IMG/VR virus record: IMGVR_UViG_3300020469_000054
Coordinates: 1-58,506 of that record
DNA: 58,506 nt
Direction: 5' to 3' (one strand)
Source: a virus
How positions within the stretch are numbered: position 1 is the first letter of the stretch; each line of letters begins with the position of its first letter. The position numbers were made by a program, and so were the translations under genes. Below are positions 9,518 to 16,398 of this stretch, one piece after another. Under the pieces are notes generated by a model, which was given only the letters and a program-made list of their open reading frames with translations, did not search any database and had not been told where the DNA came from.

Positions 9518-9622
9518 CTATAGCACTGTATCTACTGTTGCTACGATATCATCCAAGACGGATAAGATTTCATTGCCATTGTTTGCATTTTCTAGAAGGA
9601 AGATTGCGAATGTTTGTGACAT
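9518..9622 (-). CDS. Possible 34-residue protein
   Basis: ATG at 9622 to TAG at 9518. It begins 'MSQTFAIFLLENANNGNEI' and has a hydrophobic first third and acidic end. There is no clear Shine-Dalgarno sequence; the frame is supported only by composition and the absence of any better reading in the gap. Confidence 0.38.
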   Translation of the reverse strand: MSQTFAIFLLENANNGNEILSVLDDIVATVDTVL

Positions 9623-9699
9623 TTTAATGATGTAAGTTAGGGGTCAATTGTGTAACTTTAGGGCAAACACATTCCACATTGATTGTTGTTACTAACTGT

Positions 9700-9969
9700 T
9701 TAGTTATTCTCGTCCTTAATTGATAAGTACCATCCAATCGATTTGATATAATCAAAACAGGAATGTCTCGGCAATTCTTTATACCTATCTCCTCTAGAGT
9801 TTCTAATAGCGTCCATGTACAATTCTAAGTCAGTTACTGAATAGAACGTGCCATGCAATTTGCCCTTTTCATCCTCAACGAGATACTGCATTTTGCCTTT
9901 CAAACTAACAGTCTTATTATAAACGGTTTCTGATAGTTTGTCAAGTGATTGGTGTTGGATTGTTAACAT
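9700..9969 (-). CDS. Unassigned protein (89 aa)
   Basis: ATG at 9969. Mixed alpha/beta composition with a central 'GTFYSVTDLELYMDAIRN' segment and a basic middle. It is a member of the early small-gene string; no motif tells its role. Upstream (9970-10110) is a 141-base spacer with GTGTTAA/TTAACAC inverted copies. Confidence 0.6.
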   Translation of the reverse strand: MLTIQHQSLDKLSETVYNKTVSLKGKMQYLVEDEKGKLHGTFYSVTDLELYMDAIRNSRGDRYKELPRHSCFDYIKSIGWYLSIKDENN

Positions 9970-10110
9970 TGGTTTCAGAGTAATTCGGAGTGTTAAGAGA
10001 TACTTGACTTTCGATAATTAACACGCTAAGACTACATTTTCTCCACAGGTTTTTCCACACTATCTAACACTCAACCTAGTTTAATTAACCATTTAATTGT
10101 TTTCAACATT

Positions 10111-10275
10111 TTACGGTAAGTTTTCCACATTGTTGTTAATAACTCTCCATAATCTGTGTTTTCTGATATACTCCCACTGCATAACGATTAACTCCTTAAG
10201 TGTTATCCAAACATAGTTAATCTGCTCTCCGTGGGTAACATCGTAGTGACTGTAATCCTTTTTGTTAGTTGTCAT
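10111..10275 (-). CDS. Small protein (54 aa)
   Basis: ATG at 10275 overlaps the stop of the upstream gene by four bases (ATGA), which strongly suggests coupled translation. The sequence is helical, rich in Tyr, Trp, His and Arg in its second half ('MQWEYIRKHRLWRVI'). Family not recognised. Confidence 0.6.
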   Translation of the reverse strand: MTTNKKDYSHYDVTHGEQINYVWITLKELIVMQWEYIRKHRLWRVINNNVENLP

Positions 10276-10550
10276 TGTGGGTCTCCATATCTTCCCTCTT
10301 GTGAATGATACAAATCCGCTAGTCTTTGTCCTTGTTGACTATTAGTAACTAACTCGCAATCCTTCCAATACTTATTATTAATTAGAAGGTTAATTTCGTT
10401 ATAAGGTGATATCGAGTGAGCAGCATCTTCAGGGGATTTGTTATACTTTCCCACAGTAAGAGTTATATACTCTTTGCAGATGAAATTAACGACCCCTTGA
10501 TCTTCTCCTCTCCTGACGATTTCACCCTTTACAAAATCATTAAATTGCAT
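10272..10550 (-). CDS. Unassigned protein (92 aa)
   Basis: ATG at 10550. N-terminal beta-type segment ('KGEIVRRGEDQGVVNFICKE') resembling a small SH3-like barrel, then a polar helical C-terminus. It overlaps the next gene by four bases. Function unknown. Confidence 0.6.
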   Translation of the reverse strand: MQFNDFVKGEIVRRGEDQGVVNFICKEYITLTVGKYNKSPEDAAHSISPYNEINLLINNKYWKDCELVTNSQQGQRLADLYHSQEGRYGDPQ

Positions 10551-10570
10551 GGATTCGCCTCTGATTGTTG

Positions 10571-10657
10571 TTAATTAGAATGTGGATTGTAGACGTAGAT
10601 AACAATCATTAATGATATTATACCACAGATTGTTATTAACGTGAGCAAATGTAACAT
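10571..10657 (-). CDS. Possible 28-residue single-span membrane peptide
   Basis: ATG at 10657 to TAA at 10571. Residues 3-22 form one hydrophobic segment ('LHLLTLITICGIISLMIVIY') followed by a polar tail. Three bases separate it from the upstream gene. Tiny membrane peptides occur in T4-like early regions; this one is supported only by its hydrophobicity and position. Confidence 0.4.
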   Translation of the reverse strand: MLHLLTLITICGIISLMIVIYVYNPHSN

Positions 10658-10660
10658 GAT

Positions 10661-10807
10661 CTATTTAATAACCTCCACAGAGATTGGTTTGTGTAGTAGT
10701 ATGTAATCGGACTCAATTTCAGTGAAGAAAGTGTTAATCTTCGCTTTCATTTCTCTCCAATTCTTTCTACTGTAGGGGATGTTTAAGTTCTTGTTAGATA
10801 GTGGCAT
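10661..10807 (-). CDS. Small protein (48 aa)
   Basis: ATG at 10807 shares one base with the upstream stop (TAATG). Basic N-terminus ('MPLSNKNLNIPYSRKNWREM') and acidic/aliphatic C-terminus. The tight coupling and good composition support a real gene; role unknown. Confidence 0.6.
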   Translation of the reverse strand: MPLSNKNLNIPYSRKNWREMKAKINTFFTEIESDYILLHKPISVEVIK

Positions 10808-11037
10808 TAATCCTCCGTTGGTTTAATTGATTTGTTTGCCTTATCATCAGTTGATTCTAATAACTTACCTACCCTATATTCATCTCCTTCTACATACTCA
10901 ACCTCTTCATAATGCTTGCAATGTTCAAAATCAGATGCGATTCTTTTCGCTTCTGTTTTATTATTAGCACCAACAGTTACTGAATAATATGTAATTCTCT
11001 TTGCCTCAAATGTGTAACTGTTTAATAATTCAGACAT
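10807..11037 (-). CDS. Unassigned protein (76 aa)
   Basis: ATG at 11037, two bases after the upstream gene. The pattern 'YSVTVGANNKTEAKRIASDF' (strand, then helix starting E-A-x-x-x-A) resembles small phage and plasmid proteins of the DpnD/PcfM-like type, which is a weak resemblance only. Acidic C-terminus. Confidence 0.6.
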   Translation of the reverse strand: MSELLNSYTFEAKRITYYSVTVGANNKTEAKRIASDFEHCKHYEEVEYVEGDEYRVGKLLESTDDKANKSIKPTED

Positions 11038-11039
11038 GA

Positions 11040-11267
11040 TTACACCCCCTTGATGTTAAGTGATCCAGCATGATTTGCTTTGTTAATTACACATGATTGA
11101 TGAATATTAAAGAGTAATTCATAATTAACTCCCTCCCAATCATCCCACTCTGAAACATAATCATCACAGTCAAAATCGCCTGTGCCGTCTACATTTAGTG
11201 GGCATGATTTGAAATCATTGTTATCATCAATCCAGAAGATTCTTCCGAAAGCGTCACTTGAATACAT
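11040..11267 (-). CDS. Unassigned acidic protein (75 aa)
   Basis: ATG at 11267. Very rich in Asp, Asn and Trp ('FGRIFWIDDNNDFKSCPLNV'), consistent with a compact beta protein. Lies two bases from both neighbours, so it belongs to one transcription unit 11638-10111. Function unknown. Confidence 0.6.
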   Translation of the reverse strand: MYSSDAFGRIFWIDDNNDFKSCPLNVDGTGDFDCDDYVSEWDDWEGVNYELLFNIHQSCVINKANHAGSLNIKGV

Positions 11268-11269
11268 GA

Positions 11270-11527
11270 TTAACCCTCCCAGTTGTTGATAAATTGGTCA
11301 AGAAGATTGATGTCTAATGTATCATCATCAAAATCAATCTTTGCTGCTGATGTTACACCCCACTCGCTCAATTCTTCAGTGAATTCTTGCCAGTTAGAGC
11401 AGTAACATGCCATGTTTTGAAAGTTATCAACCTCTTTAATTCGGTTGATTAGGATATCAGTTTTGTCATCAAGTCCGATGCGTAGAGTATCATTTTTGAT
11501 GAGTTGCTTATATTCAGTAATAGTCAT
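11270..11527 (-). CDS. Unassigned acidic protein (85 aa)
   Basis: ATG at 11527 with a good ribosome site AGGAGGG seven bases upstream, which lies in the 3' end of the preceding 36-residue gene. Acidic alpha/beta protein ending 'LLDQFINNWEG'. Family not recognised. Confidence 0.65.
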   Translation of the reverse strand: MTITEYKQLIKNDTLRIGLDDKTDILINRIKEVDNFQNMACYCSNWQEFTEELSEWGVTSAAKIDFDDDTLDINLLDQFINNWEG

Positions 11528-11638
11528 TTAATTGCCCTCCTTAGTTGTTGGTTTTGTTGGTTGAATTAAGAAGTAATACTTAACAACTGGTGATGCTTCT
11601 AGCAGTTGTTTGTATACTTTAGGATCAAGAGATTGCAT
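11528..11638 (-). CDS. Small protein (36 aa)
   Basis: ATG at 11638 to TAA at 11528; the stop directly abuts the next ATG. Sequence begins 'MQSLDPKVYKQLLEASPVV'. Its last codons carry the ribosome-binding site of the following gene, which fits a leader or coupled gene. Function unknown. Confidence 0.52.
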   Translation of the reverse strand: MQSLDPKVYKQLLEASPVVKYYFLIQPTKPTTKEGN

Positions 11639-11681
11639 GATGTGAGTAATAATTAAGGACAGAAAAAAGAGGTGCGTAGTG

Positions 11682-12029
11682 TTACGCTACCTCTAGATGA
11701 TCTGCGTCTATAAGTATCATCCCATCCCAGAAATCTTGTGTTTGTCCGTTATAAGAAACAAACCATTCCCAATTCTTTTGGAATACTTTAGCACCGTATT
11801 TGACCTCTTCTAAAATAGCATTTAGTCTTGATTTTGTGGTGTTTGTTGTATAACCACAAGATGACAATTTAACTGCTTTTAGATTATGATCAAAGGTCGC
11901 AATTAGATGACCATGTAGATAAACAGAAGAGCAATTTGTTGACTCGTTGTAAGAAACTCCTGTGTTAGATCCCGCCCAGTTGCCCTTGTTAGAGATGGCG
12001 AAATTCATTTGCTTTTCAAGTTTTCTCAT
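11682..12029 (-). CDS. Unassigned protein (115 aa)
   Basis: ATG at 12029. Beta-rich: 'GNWAGSNTGVSYNESTNCSS' then strands and a C-terminal helix. It reads like a small conserved cyanophage protein with an uncharacterised domain. Its promoter is the extended -10 at 12079-12084 that follows a terminator hairpin. Confidence 0.65.
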   Translation of the reverse strand: MRKLEKQMNFAISNKGNWAGSNTGVSYNESTNCSSVYLHGHLIATFDHNLKAVKLSSCGYTTNTTKSRLNAILEEVKYGAKVFQKNWEWFVSYNGQTQDFWDGMILIDADHLEVA

Positions 12030-12078
12030 TTGGAAAGTGTTTAGAGTGAATGTTGCGTGGTGTCTCTCCCACTTCTTT

Positions 12079-12121
12079 ATAATAGCAATAAAAAAGCACC
12101 CGTGGGGTGCTTGTGTGCCAC
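12079..12121 (-). promoter_or_regulatory. Boxed early promoter: TGC-TATTAT with GTGGCACA box
   Basis: On the minus strand the extended -10 TGC-TATTAT lies at 12079-12084 and the box GTGGCACA at 12114-12121, exactly 29 bases upstream. A terminator hairpin lies between them. No -35 hexamer is visible. It precedes the gene starting at 12029. Confidence 0.55.
12089..12111 (-). terminator. Intrinsic terminator
   Basis: AGCACCC/GGGTGCT stem (7 bp, loop of three) with a six-T run on the minus strand. It ends the 12135-12491 gene transcript and directly precedes the next promoter. Confidence 0.85.
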
Positions 12122-12134
12122 TTTGTCAACTGTC

Positions 12135-12491
12135 CTAGTTGAAAGCGGTATTGTATGAGGTTTTGATATAGTTAACAACATCAACTGCAATTTTACTTGC
12201 TGATTGATACATTGCAACTAAATCTGTGTTAAGTTCTTGTATCTCAAAGGAATGGATTTCCCATCTTACTTTGAAATCAGTGACGTAATCTTGAGCAGTT
12301 AAATGAGTTTTAACTGGTCTACGTCTTTGGACATTCTTAACAACTGGTGCTTCAACTTTCTTTACTTCCTTAACAACAACTGGTGCAGATTTAGGAGTAG
12401 TTGTTGATGCTTTTCTCGTGCGAGTCTTCCTCTTAGTTGTTGTTACTTTCTTTGCAGAATTAACAGCAGTTGTAGTAGACTTTGCTGGCAT
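12135..12491 (-). CDS. Lys/Thr-rich protein (118 aa), possible nucleic acid binder
   Basis: ATG at 12491. The first half is low complexity and very basic (Lys, Thr, Ala, Arg, Val; 'KKVTTTKRKTRTRKASTTTP'), resembling histone-H1-like tails; the second half is a regular helical domain rich in aromatic residues. A basic tail plus folded domain suggests binding to nucleic acid, which is inference. It is preceded by a roughly 115-base leader that contains the strong inverted repeat at 12521-12608, so it may be regulated through RNA structure. Confidence 0.65.
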   Translation of the reverse strand: MPAKSTTTAVNSAKKVTTTKRKTRTRKASTTTPKSAPVVVKEVKKVEAPVVKNVQRRRPVKTHLTAQDYVTDFKVRWEIHSFEIQELNTDLVAMYQSASKIAVDVVNYIKTSYNTAFN

Positions 12492-12520
12492 AAGATTCGA
12501 TGCAGTTTGTGTTAGTTAGC

Positions 12521-12608
12521 GAGTGAAACATTTGAGGTAAGTATTTTTAATTTATCGTCATGTCTCTGCTTCTAAGTCAGAGTAGATAAACCTCAAATTG
12601 TTTCACTC
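12521..12608 (-). ncRNA. Structured 5' leader or small RNA (18-bp stem)
   Basis: The segment 12521-12538 is an inverted copy of 12590-12608 with a single extra base, giving an 18-bp stem with one bulge. The 51-base interior holds a second hairpin CTCTG-N9-CAGAG and an outer TATC/GATA pair. The promoter -10 at 12613-12618 predicts a start near 12606, so the stem would form at the very 5' end of the transcript leading to the gene at 12135-12491. No reading frame of useful length lies inside. Either a folded regulatory leader or a short RNA. Confidence 0.5.
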
Positions 12609-12612
12609 TTAT

Positions 12613-12655
12613 AATATAGCAATAAAAAACCCCTAATGGGGTTTTAGTGTGACAG
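12613..12655 (-). promoter_or_regulatory. Boxed early promoter: TGC-TATATT with CTGTCACA box
   Basis: Extended -10 TGC-TATATT at 12613-12618; box CTGTCACA at 12648-12655, 29 bases upstream, with a terminator hairpin between them and no -35. It drives the structured leader and the gene at 12135-12491. Confidence 0.55.
12622..12643 (-). terminator. Intrinsic terminator
   Basis: AACCCC/GGGGTT stem with a four-base loop and a T-run on the minus strand, downstream of the gene ending at 12661. Confidence 0.8.
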
Positions 12656-12660
12656 TTTGT

Positions 12661-12834
12661 TTATTGTCCGTCTGTGTATGATCCTAAAACACAGTTTCCA
12701 TGTCTGACCTCAGCGTATCCAAACTCTTCGGATAAATCAAGACATAGACCCCAACAATCATCTAAATTAACAAATGATGAATTTTCATAGGGTGCGGATG
12801 GACAATGGACGGAGTATCTCATATCCTTAAACAT
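12661..12834 (-). CDS. Unassigned protein (57 aa)
   Basis: I choose ATG at 12834, where the gene overlaps the upstream 55-residue gene by eight bases; a longer reading from 12894 would lie inside that gene. The protein begins 'MFKDMRYSVHCPSAPYENSS' and has three Cys and several aromatic residues, suggesting a compact beta protein. Function unknown. Confidence 0.58.
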   Translation of the reverse strand: MFKDMRYSVHCPSAPYENSSFVNLDDCWGLCLDLSEEFGYAEVRHGNCVLGSYTDGQ

Positions 12835-12994
12835 AATCAAAAGGTTCGGGATCGGATACCCTCTCCCATAGATCATCAAAGATCTTAGGATCATCTTGAT
12901 GCTCTGTAAAGTCTGCTTGACAGCAGAATGAAAACATTTCGACTAAAACGTTTTCTTCTTCTTCTGATAGTCTGAGAATCCTTGTTGATGACAT
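12827..12994 (-). CDS. Small acidic protein (55 aa)
   Basis: ATG at 12994 to TAA at 12827. Helical and acidic: 'RLSEEEENVLVEMFSFCCQA' then 'KIFDDLWERVSDP'. The pattern looks like a small conserved cyanophage protein. It is first in a two-gene unit behind the promoter at 13024-13065. Confidence 0.6.
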   Translation of the reverse strand: MSSTRILRLSEEEENVLVEMFSFCCQADFTEHQDDPKIFDDLWERVSDPEPFDYV

Positions 12995-13023
12995 AAAAAG
13001 CGTAAATCATTTTCTACTCTTTA

Positions 13024-13065
13024 ATAATACATGAAAAAACCCCCAAATGGGGGTTTAGTGGACAG
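13024..13065 (-). promoter_or_regulatory. Boxed early promoter: TATTAT with variant CTGTCCAC box
   Basis: -10 TATTAT at 13024-13029 after the T-run of a terminator; box variant CTGTCCAC at 13058-13065, 28 bases upstream. Same geometry as the neighbours at 12079 and 12613. Confidence 0.5.
13033..13056 (-). terminator. Intrinsic terminator
   Basis: AAACCCCC/GGGGGTTT stem (8 bp) with T-run on the minus strand, following the gene that ends at 13082. Confidence 0.85.
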
Positions 13066-13081
13066 TTTATGTTCTGGCACA

Positions 13082-13372
13082 CTAAATCTCTTTACATAAC
13101 TCATCTAATCTATCATAGTGACTATCAACAACTGATTCTAATTTCTCAAAGATAGTATCAATTTCTGATACTAATTCTTCAAAGTTGTTGACATTCCCAA
13201 TATCATTTTTACCTTGCACATACCCTTCTAAAACATAAAGAATGGTGCTAATTTGATCTTCAGTTAGTGTTACTGGTAGATCGCAATCTGGGATAGTAGG
13301 TATCACAAACTGTGTAGCATCTAACTCACTATTTGTTGCATTAGGGTTTGCTGGTAGTTGATACTTAGTCAT
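13082..13372 (-). CDS. Unassigned acidic protein (96 aa)
   Basis: I choose ATG at 13372 rather than the TTG further up: it forms ATGA with the upstream stop and has GGAG eight bases before it. The protein starts 'MTKYQLPANPNATNSELDAT', then two helices with heptad-like spacing ('ELVSEIDTIFEKLESVVDSH'). Role unknown. Confidence 0.62.
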   Translation of the reverse strand: MTKYQLPANPNATNSELDATQFVIPTIPDCDLPVTLTEDQISTILYVLEGYVQGKNDIGNVNNFEELVSEIDTIFEKLESVVDSHYDRLDELCKEI

Positions 13373-13533
13373 GCTAATCTCCAAGAGGTTTTGTTAATGG
13401 AATGGTTGCAATTTTGGCAAGTTAATGCACTCCAACTGAAGTGAAATACTCTTGCTTTGTTATCACATTCGGGGCAAACTATGGTCTTCCCAAGTCTACC
13501 ACAACGAGTGTATCTTGTGACGCTATTTGTCAT
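13369..13533 (-). CDS. Zinc-ribbon protein (54 aa)
   Basis: ATG at 13533 overlaps the upstream stop by four bases and its own stop overlaps the next start by four. Two CxxC pairs ('CPECDNKARVFHFSWSALTC' then QNC) form a classic zinc ribbon, with an Arg-rich N-terminus. Zinc ribbons of this size in phages usually contact nucleic acid or RNA polymerase; which applies here is not known. Confidence 0.72.
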   Translation of the reverse strand: MTNSVTRYTRCGRLGKTIVCPECDNKARVFHFSWSALTCQNCNHSINKTSWRLA

Positions 13534-13781
13534 ACCGACACCTGTAATCTTGGGTTTTCAAGTATAATATCTCTCACTCTTTCTCTGTCTAATGTATCAC
13601 CATCACCCCAATAATAGTGAGCATATTCTAAGTCACCTTTTAAGATTCTATTCTTATATGTAAAGAAAGCATCATAAATGTGACCCTTAGTTAAACCTTT
13701 AATAGGGTAAAGATCGCTGTCTGGTGAATAGAAATCCCAAACATAGTTGACAAAAGTGTTAAGTTCTTTAATAGAAATCAT
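13530..13781 (-). CDS. Unassigned protein (83 aa)
   Basis: ATG at 13781 gives an ATGA overlap with the upstream gene; a GTG two codons earlier is possible but less likely. Aromatic-rich N-terminus ('FVNYVWDFYSPDSDLYPIKG') and a polar helical end with 'DTLDRERVRDIILENP'. It looks like a conserved small cyanophage protein. Function unknown. Confidence 0.62.
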   Translation of the reverse strand: MISIKELNTFVNYVWDFYSPDSDLYPIKGLTKGHIYDAFFTYKNRILKGDLEYAHYYWGDGDTLDRERVRDIILENPRLQVSV

Positions 13782-13957
13782 TGACACAATGCCTCAAATC
13801 TTTTCATAGTTTGTCTCTCTAATGCTACATTAGTGCCCTCACTAAATGAGCATAACTCATTCATCATTTCAACTGTTAACTTATTAGAAACCCTGAAATC
13901 TTCCCAGACTTCATCAAATAAGGTCTCTAATATCATTTCATTCTGTAAACAACTCAT
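13778..13957 (-). CDS. Small helical protein (59 aa)
   Basis: ATG at 13957 to TGA at 13778. Entirely helical and acidic with Met-rich stretch ('LTVEMMNELCSFSEGTNVAL'). Overlaps the next gene by four bases. Unassigned. Confidence 0.58.
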   Translation of the reverse strand: MSCLQNEMILETLFDEVWEDFRVSNKLTVEMMNELCSFSEGTNVALERQTMKRFEALCQ

Positions 13958-13958
13958 T

Positions 13959-14093
13959 TCAATACCTCACTCGTATATGTGGATTAGGTCTCACAATCTC
14001 GGCGGCATCTATCAAATAGTCTGAGATCACGTAACGTGCATCATTTGATTTGTAGATTAAGAAACCGAGTAGTAAGAGAAGGATCAAACGCAT
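13959..14093 (-). CDS. Small protein with hydrophobic N-terminus (44 aa)
   Basis: ATG at 14093. Residues 2-13 are hydrophobic ('MRLILLLLLGFLIYKS'), a signal anchor or signal peptide, followed by a polar domain of 30 residues. It is the first gene behind the promoter at 14119-14161, one base upstream of the next gene. Confidence 0.55.
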   Translation of the reverse strand: MRLILLLLLGFLIYKSNDARYVISDYLIDAAEIVRPNPHIRVRY

Positions 14094-14111
14094 AATAGTT
14101 TTTTTGTTTGA

Positions 14112-14140
14112 TACTCTTATTATAAAGACTGATAAGAGTA
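14112..14140. repeat. Inverted repeat around a -10 element
   Basis: TACTCTTAT at 14112-14120 and ATAAGAGTA at 14132-14140 are perfect 9-base inverted copies. They flank the -10 TATAAT of the promoter for 14093 and lack a T-run on either side, so this looks more like an operator or leader hairpin than a terminator. Confidence 0.55.
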
Positions 14141-14161
14141 AATGGTAAAACTGTGTGCCAG
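14119..14161 (-). promoter_or_regulatory. Boxed early promoter: TATAAT with CTGGCACA box
   Basis: -10 TATAAT at 14119-14124; box CTGGCACA at 14154-14161, 29 bases upstream. Drives the five-gene unit 14093-13082. Confidence 0.55.
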
Positions 14162-14165
14162 TATA

Positions 14166-15413
14166 TTAACTGGCATATGAAATAGGTGGGATGCCCTCTT
14201 TAAAGATAATATCAACAATGCCCTGTAATCTCTTAAGAGTTCTTGATGCTAACTTGCCTGACATTGGCACAGTTACATAACCACACTTCTTGCGATAAAA
14301 GTTAAACATACCAGCAGGAATACGTCCTTCTGATATATTTTTCCTATCCTCTGGATGTAATCTAATTACTCTACCTATCGTCTGTGCCATCTCAATAGTA
14401 GGCAAATTACGCAGTAGAATAGTATGAGTTAATCCAGGAACATCTATCCCCTCCGATAATATCGAATAGTGGAAGACTACGAAGCGTTTGTTATCATCAG
14501 CACCCCATTTTGTAAGGGTATCAAAGAATAATTGGCGACCAACTTTGGTCTTATTGATATACGCACCATGCTTAGATGTGATGTGTAGTATATCATAACC
14601 AGCAGAAGTTAAGTCACTAATTACACTTGTCTGACTCAACATTCTCCACAATACTTTAGTATTAGGGGCAGCAACTAGCACCTTGTGATTAACACCTTGA
14701 TCCAATGAATCTAGTATGTTAAGTAGATTTTCCGCATCAACATCATGTGCATTGTATCTATCACGCACAGTATCTGTGTCAAATGGGACTATCTGCGGAG
14801 ATAGAATCTTGCCACTATCTATTAACTCCTTAGCAGTAGTTTGCTCTAGGATGTTACCATAAACTCTGTTATTATCCATGCCTCTTGCTTTACTATCTCC
14901 TCTACCAATTCTAGGAGTAGCAGTAAAATAGTAACTACGATTAGCAAACTTAGATGTTGCTAACACTGCTTGATGAAAGTGTCTACCAGTGCTGTGATGT
15001 GCCTCATCAAAGTATATATTATCAATGATGATGTTAGCATCAACTACACGTTGCAAACTGTGGTAGGTAGTGAATATAATATGAGAGTGAATTAAAGCAC
15101 CATTTGTAATAACAATGTCACGCAATTCTCTTGCGTTTGTTGTGCTTAATCCGTCAACTTCGCCACTATGCACATGCACAGTAGTAACACTATTATCATA
15201 GAATCTACTAAATTCTGAATGTAATTGATTACTTAGTAGAATACGAGGTGCTACTACTACACTAATAGTAGGACGATTTGCAATCCTTAATTGATTAACA
15301 AGGTCTGCAATCATAATATAAGTTTTACCACCACCAGTAGGGATTATGATACGCCCACTGTTTTCAACTTGCATCATATCGTATGCACGTTGCTGATGTG
15401 GTAATAATTGCAT
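14166..15413 (-). CDS. SF2 DEAH-box helicase
   Basis: The 415-residue protein has the superfamily 2 motifs in order: Walker A 'PTGGGKT' (25-31), DEAH (136-139), TAT (164-166), and motif VI 'QTIGRVIR' (344-351), with 'LSEGIDVPGL' as motif V. It is the compact type related to the helicase subunit of type III restriction enzymes and to phage UvsW-like helicases, and would use ATP to unwind or remodel branched DNA in recombination and replication. It has no nuclease or methylase domain. It has its own promoter (15442-15470) and lies just downstream of a DNA methyltransferase gene. Confidence 0.88.
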   Translation of the reverse strand: MQLLPHQQRAYDMMQVENSGRIIIPTGGGKTYIMIADLVNQLRIANRPTISVVVAPRILLSNQLHSEFSRFYDNSVTTVHVHSGEVDGLSTTNARELRDIVITNGALIHSHIIFTTYHSLQRVVDANIIIDNIYFDEAHHSTGRHFHQAVLATSKFANRSYYFTATPRIGRGDSKARGMDNNRVYGNILEQTTAKELIDSGKILSPQIVPFDTDTVRDRYNAHDVDAENLLNILDSLDQGVNHKVLVAAPNTKVLWRMLSQTSVISDLTSAGYDILHITSKHGAYINKTKVGRQLFFDTLTKWGADDNKRFVVFHYSILSEGIDVPGLTHTILLRNLPTIEMAQTIGRVIRLHPEDRKNISEGRIPAGMFNFYRKKCGYVTVPMSGKLASRTLKRLQGIVDIIFKEGIPPISYAS

Positions 15414-15441
15414 AAGTAGGATAAATTCAAACTACAAACGT

Positions 15442-15483
15442 AGTATAGCAGATATTACAGGCAAATACAAGATTATGTGACAG
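15442..15483 (-). promoter_or_regulatory. Early promoter TTGTAT-N17-TATACT plus CTGTCACA box
   Basis: -10 TATACT (15442-15447) preceded by TGC, -35 TTGTAT (15465-15470) at 17 bases, and the CTGTCACA box at 15476-15483, 28 bases above the -10 and overlapping the end of the methyltransferase gene. It drives the helicase gene. Confidence 0.65.
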
Positions 15484-16396
15484 TTCTTAGACTGGCATAC
15501 AGTCCTAATCTCTTCTTAATTAACTCCCCATAGTCATCATGCAACTCACAACCAATATAATACCTACCCAAATCCTTTGCTACCACTGCGGTTGTGCCAC
15601 TTCCCATAAATGGATCTAGTATAATATCACCCTTATCTGATCCTGCTTTTATACAAGGTGTTATTAACTCTTCAGGATAAGTTGCAAAGTGTGCCCCCTT
15701 ATATGGTTTCTTGTTTATACTCCACACACTACGTTTATTCCTCTTTGAGTATGATTTAGTGAGACCAGAATGAGGTGTTAATCCACTACCTTCATTGTGA
15801 TATTTACCATTAGATCTATCACGAGTGCCCCAATCTTTCGCTGGTTCTTTAATAGCATCATTGTCATAATAGTAATTCTTGTTCTTACTTAGTAGGAAGA
15901 TATATTCATGGGATTTAGTGCATCTATCTCTTACACTTTCAGGCATTGGATTAGGTTTATGCCATATAATATCTTGCCTTAAGTACCATCCATCTGCTCG
16001 TAATGCAAATGCTAACATCCACGGAATACCAATTAAATCTTTCTCTTTATATCCTTTTAGTTTGTTACTTCTACGAGGTGTAGTTACAGGTAAATCTTGT
16101 CTATTATTAGAGAATGTTTGTTTAGGGATACATCCATCTTTCCTATAATTATAATAACTATCACCAATATTCAACCACAAAGTACCATCATCAGTAAGAC
16201 AATCTCTTACTAATCTGAATACATTTACCATCTCTTCAATATATTCTTCTGGTGATTGTTCCTGTCCTATTTGACTATCTTCACCTCCATAATCTCTCAG
16301 TCCGTAGTAAGGTGGAGATGTCACGCAACACCTTGCTTTTTCATCGAATTGTTTAAGTGTTTCTCTACAATCACCAAATAATATAGTATCTTTCAT
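15473..16396 (-). CDS. DNA methyltransferase, class beta (TSPPY)
   Basis: The 307-residue protein carries motif IV 'TSPPYYGLRDYG' near residue 26 and the SAM-binding motif I 'DPFMGSGTT' near 261, so the order IV before I defines class beta. TSPPY enzymes make N4-methylcytosine or N6-methyladenine; the base cannot be decided from sequence. It probably protects phage DNA against host restriction or marks it for a phage function. No cognate nuclease is adjacent, so it is an orphan type. The recognition sequence is unknown. Confidence 0.9.
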   Translation of the reverse strand: MKDTILFGDCRETLKQFDEKARCCVTSPPYYGLRDYGGEDSQIGQEQSPEEYIEEMVNVFRLVRDCLTDDGTLWLNIGDSYYNYRKDGCIPKQTFSNNRQDLPVTTPRRSNKLKGYKEKDLIGIPWMLAFALRADGWYLRQDIIWHKPNPMPESVRDRCTKSHEYIFLLSKNKNYYYDNDAIKEPAKDWGTRDRSNGKYHNEGSGLTPHSGLTKSYSKRNKRSVWSINKKPYKGAHFATYPEELITPCIKAGSDKGDIILDPFMGSGTTAVVAKDLGRYYIGCELHDDYGELIKKRLGLYASLRTVT

Positions 16397-16398
16397 AG

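Noticed and set aside
12835-12894. Extension of the 12661 gene to 12894
   Set aside because: The extension lies in the coding sequence of a better 55-residue gene (12827-12994); the ATG at 12834 gives a normal short overlap.
14112-14140. Terminator upstream of 14093
   Set aside because: Perfect 9-base inverted repeat but no T-run on either strand, and it surrounds a -10 element.
14166-15413. Naming the helicase uvsW
   Set aside because: Motifs prove SF2 but the length and type III restriction-like layout do not allow a firm UvsW call.
15473-16396. Type III restriction pair with the adjacent helicase
   Set aside because: The helicase has its own promoter and lacks a nuclease domain, and the methyltransferase has the compact class beta layout rather than a Mod subunit.
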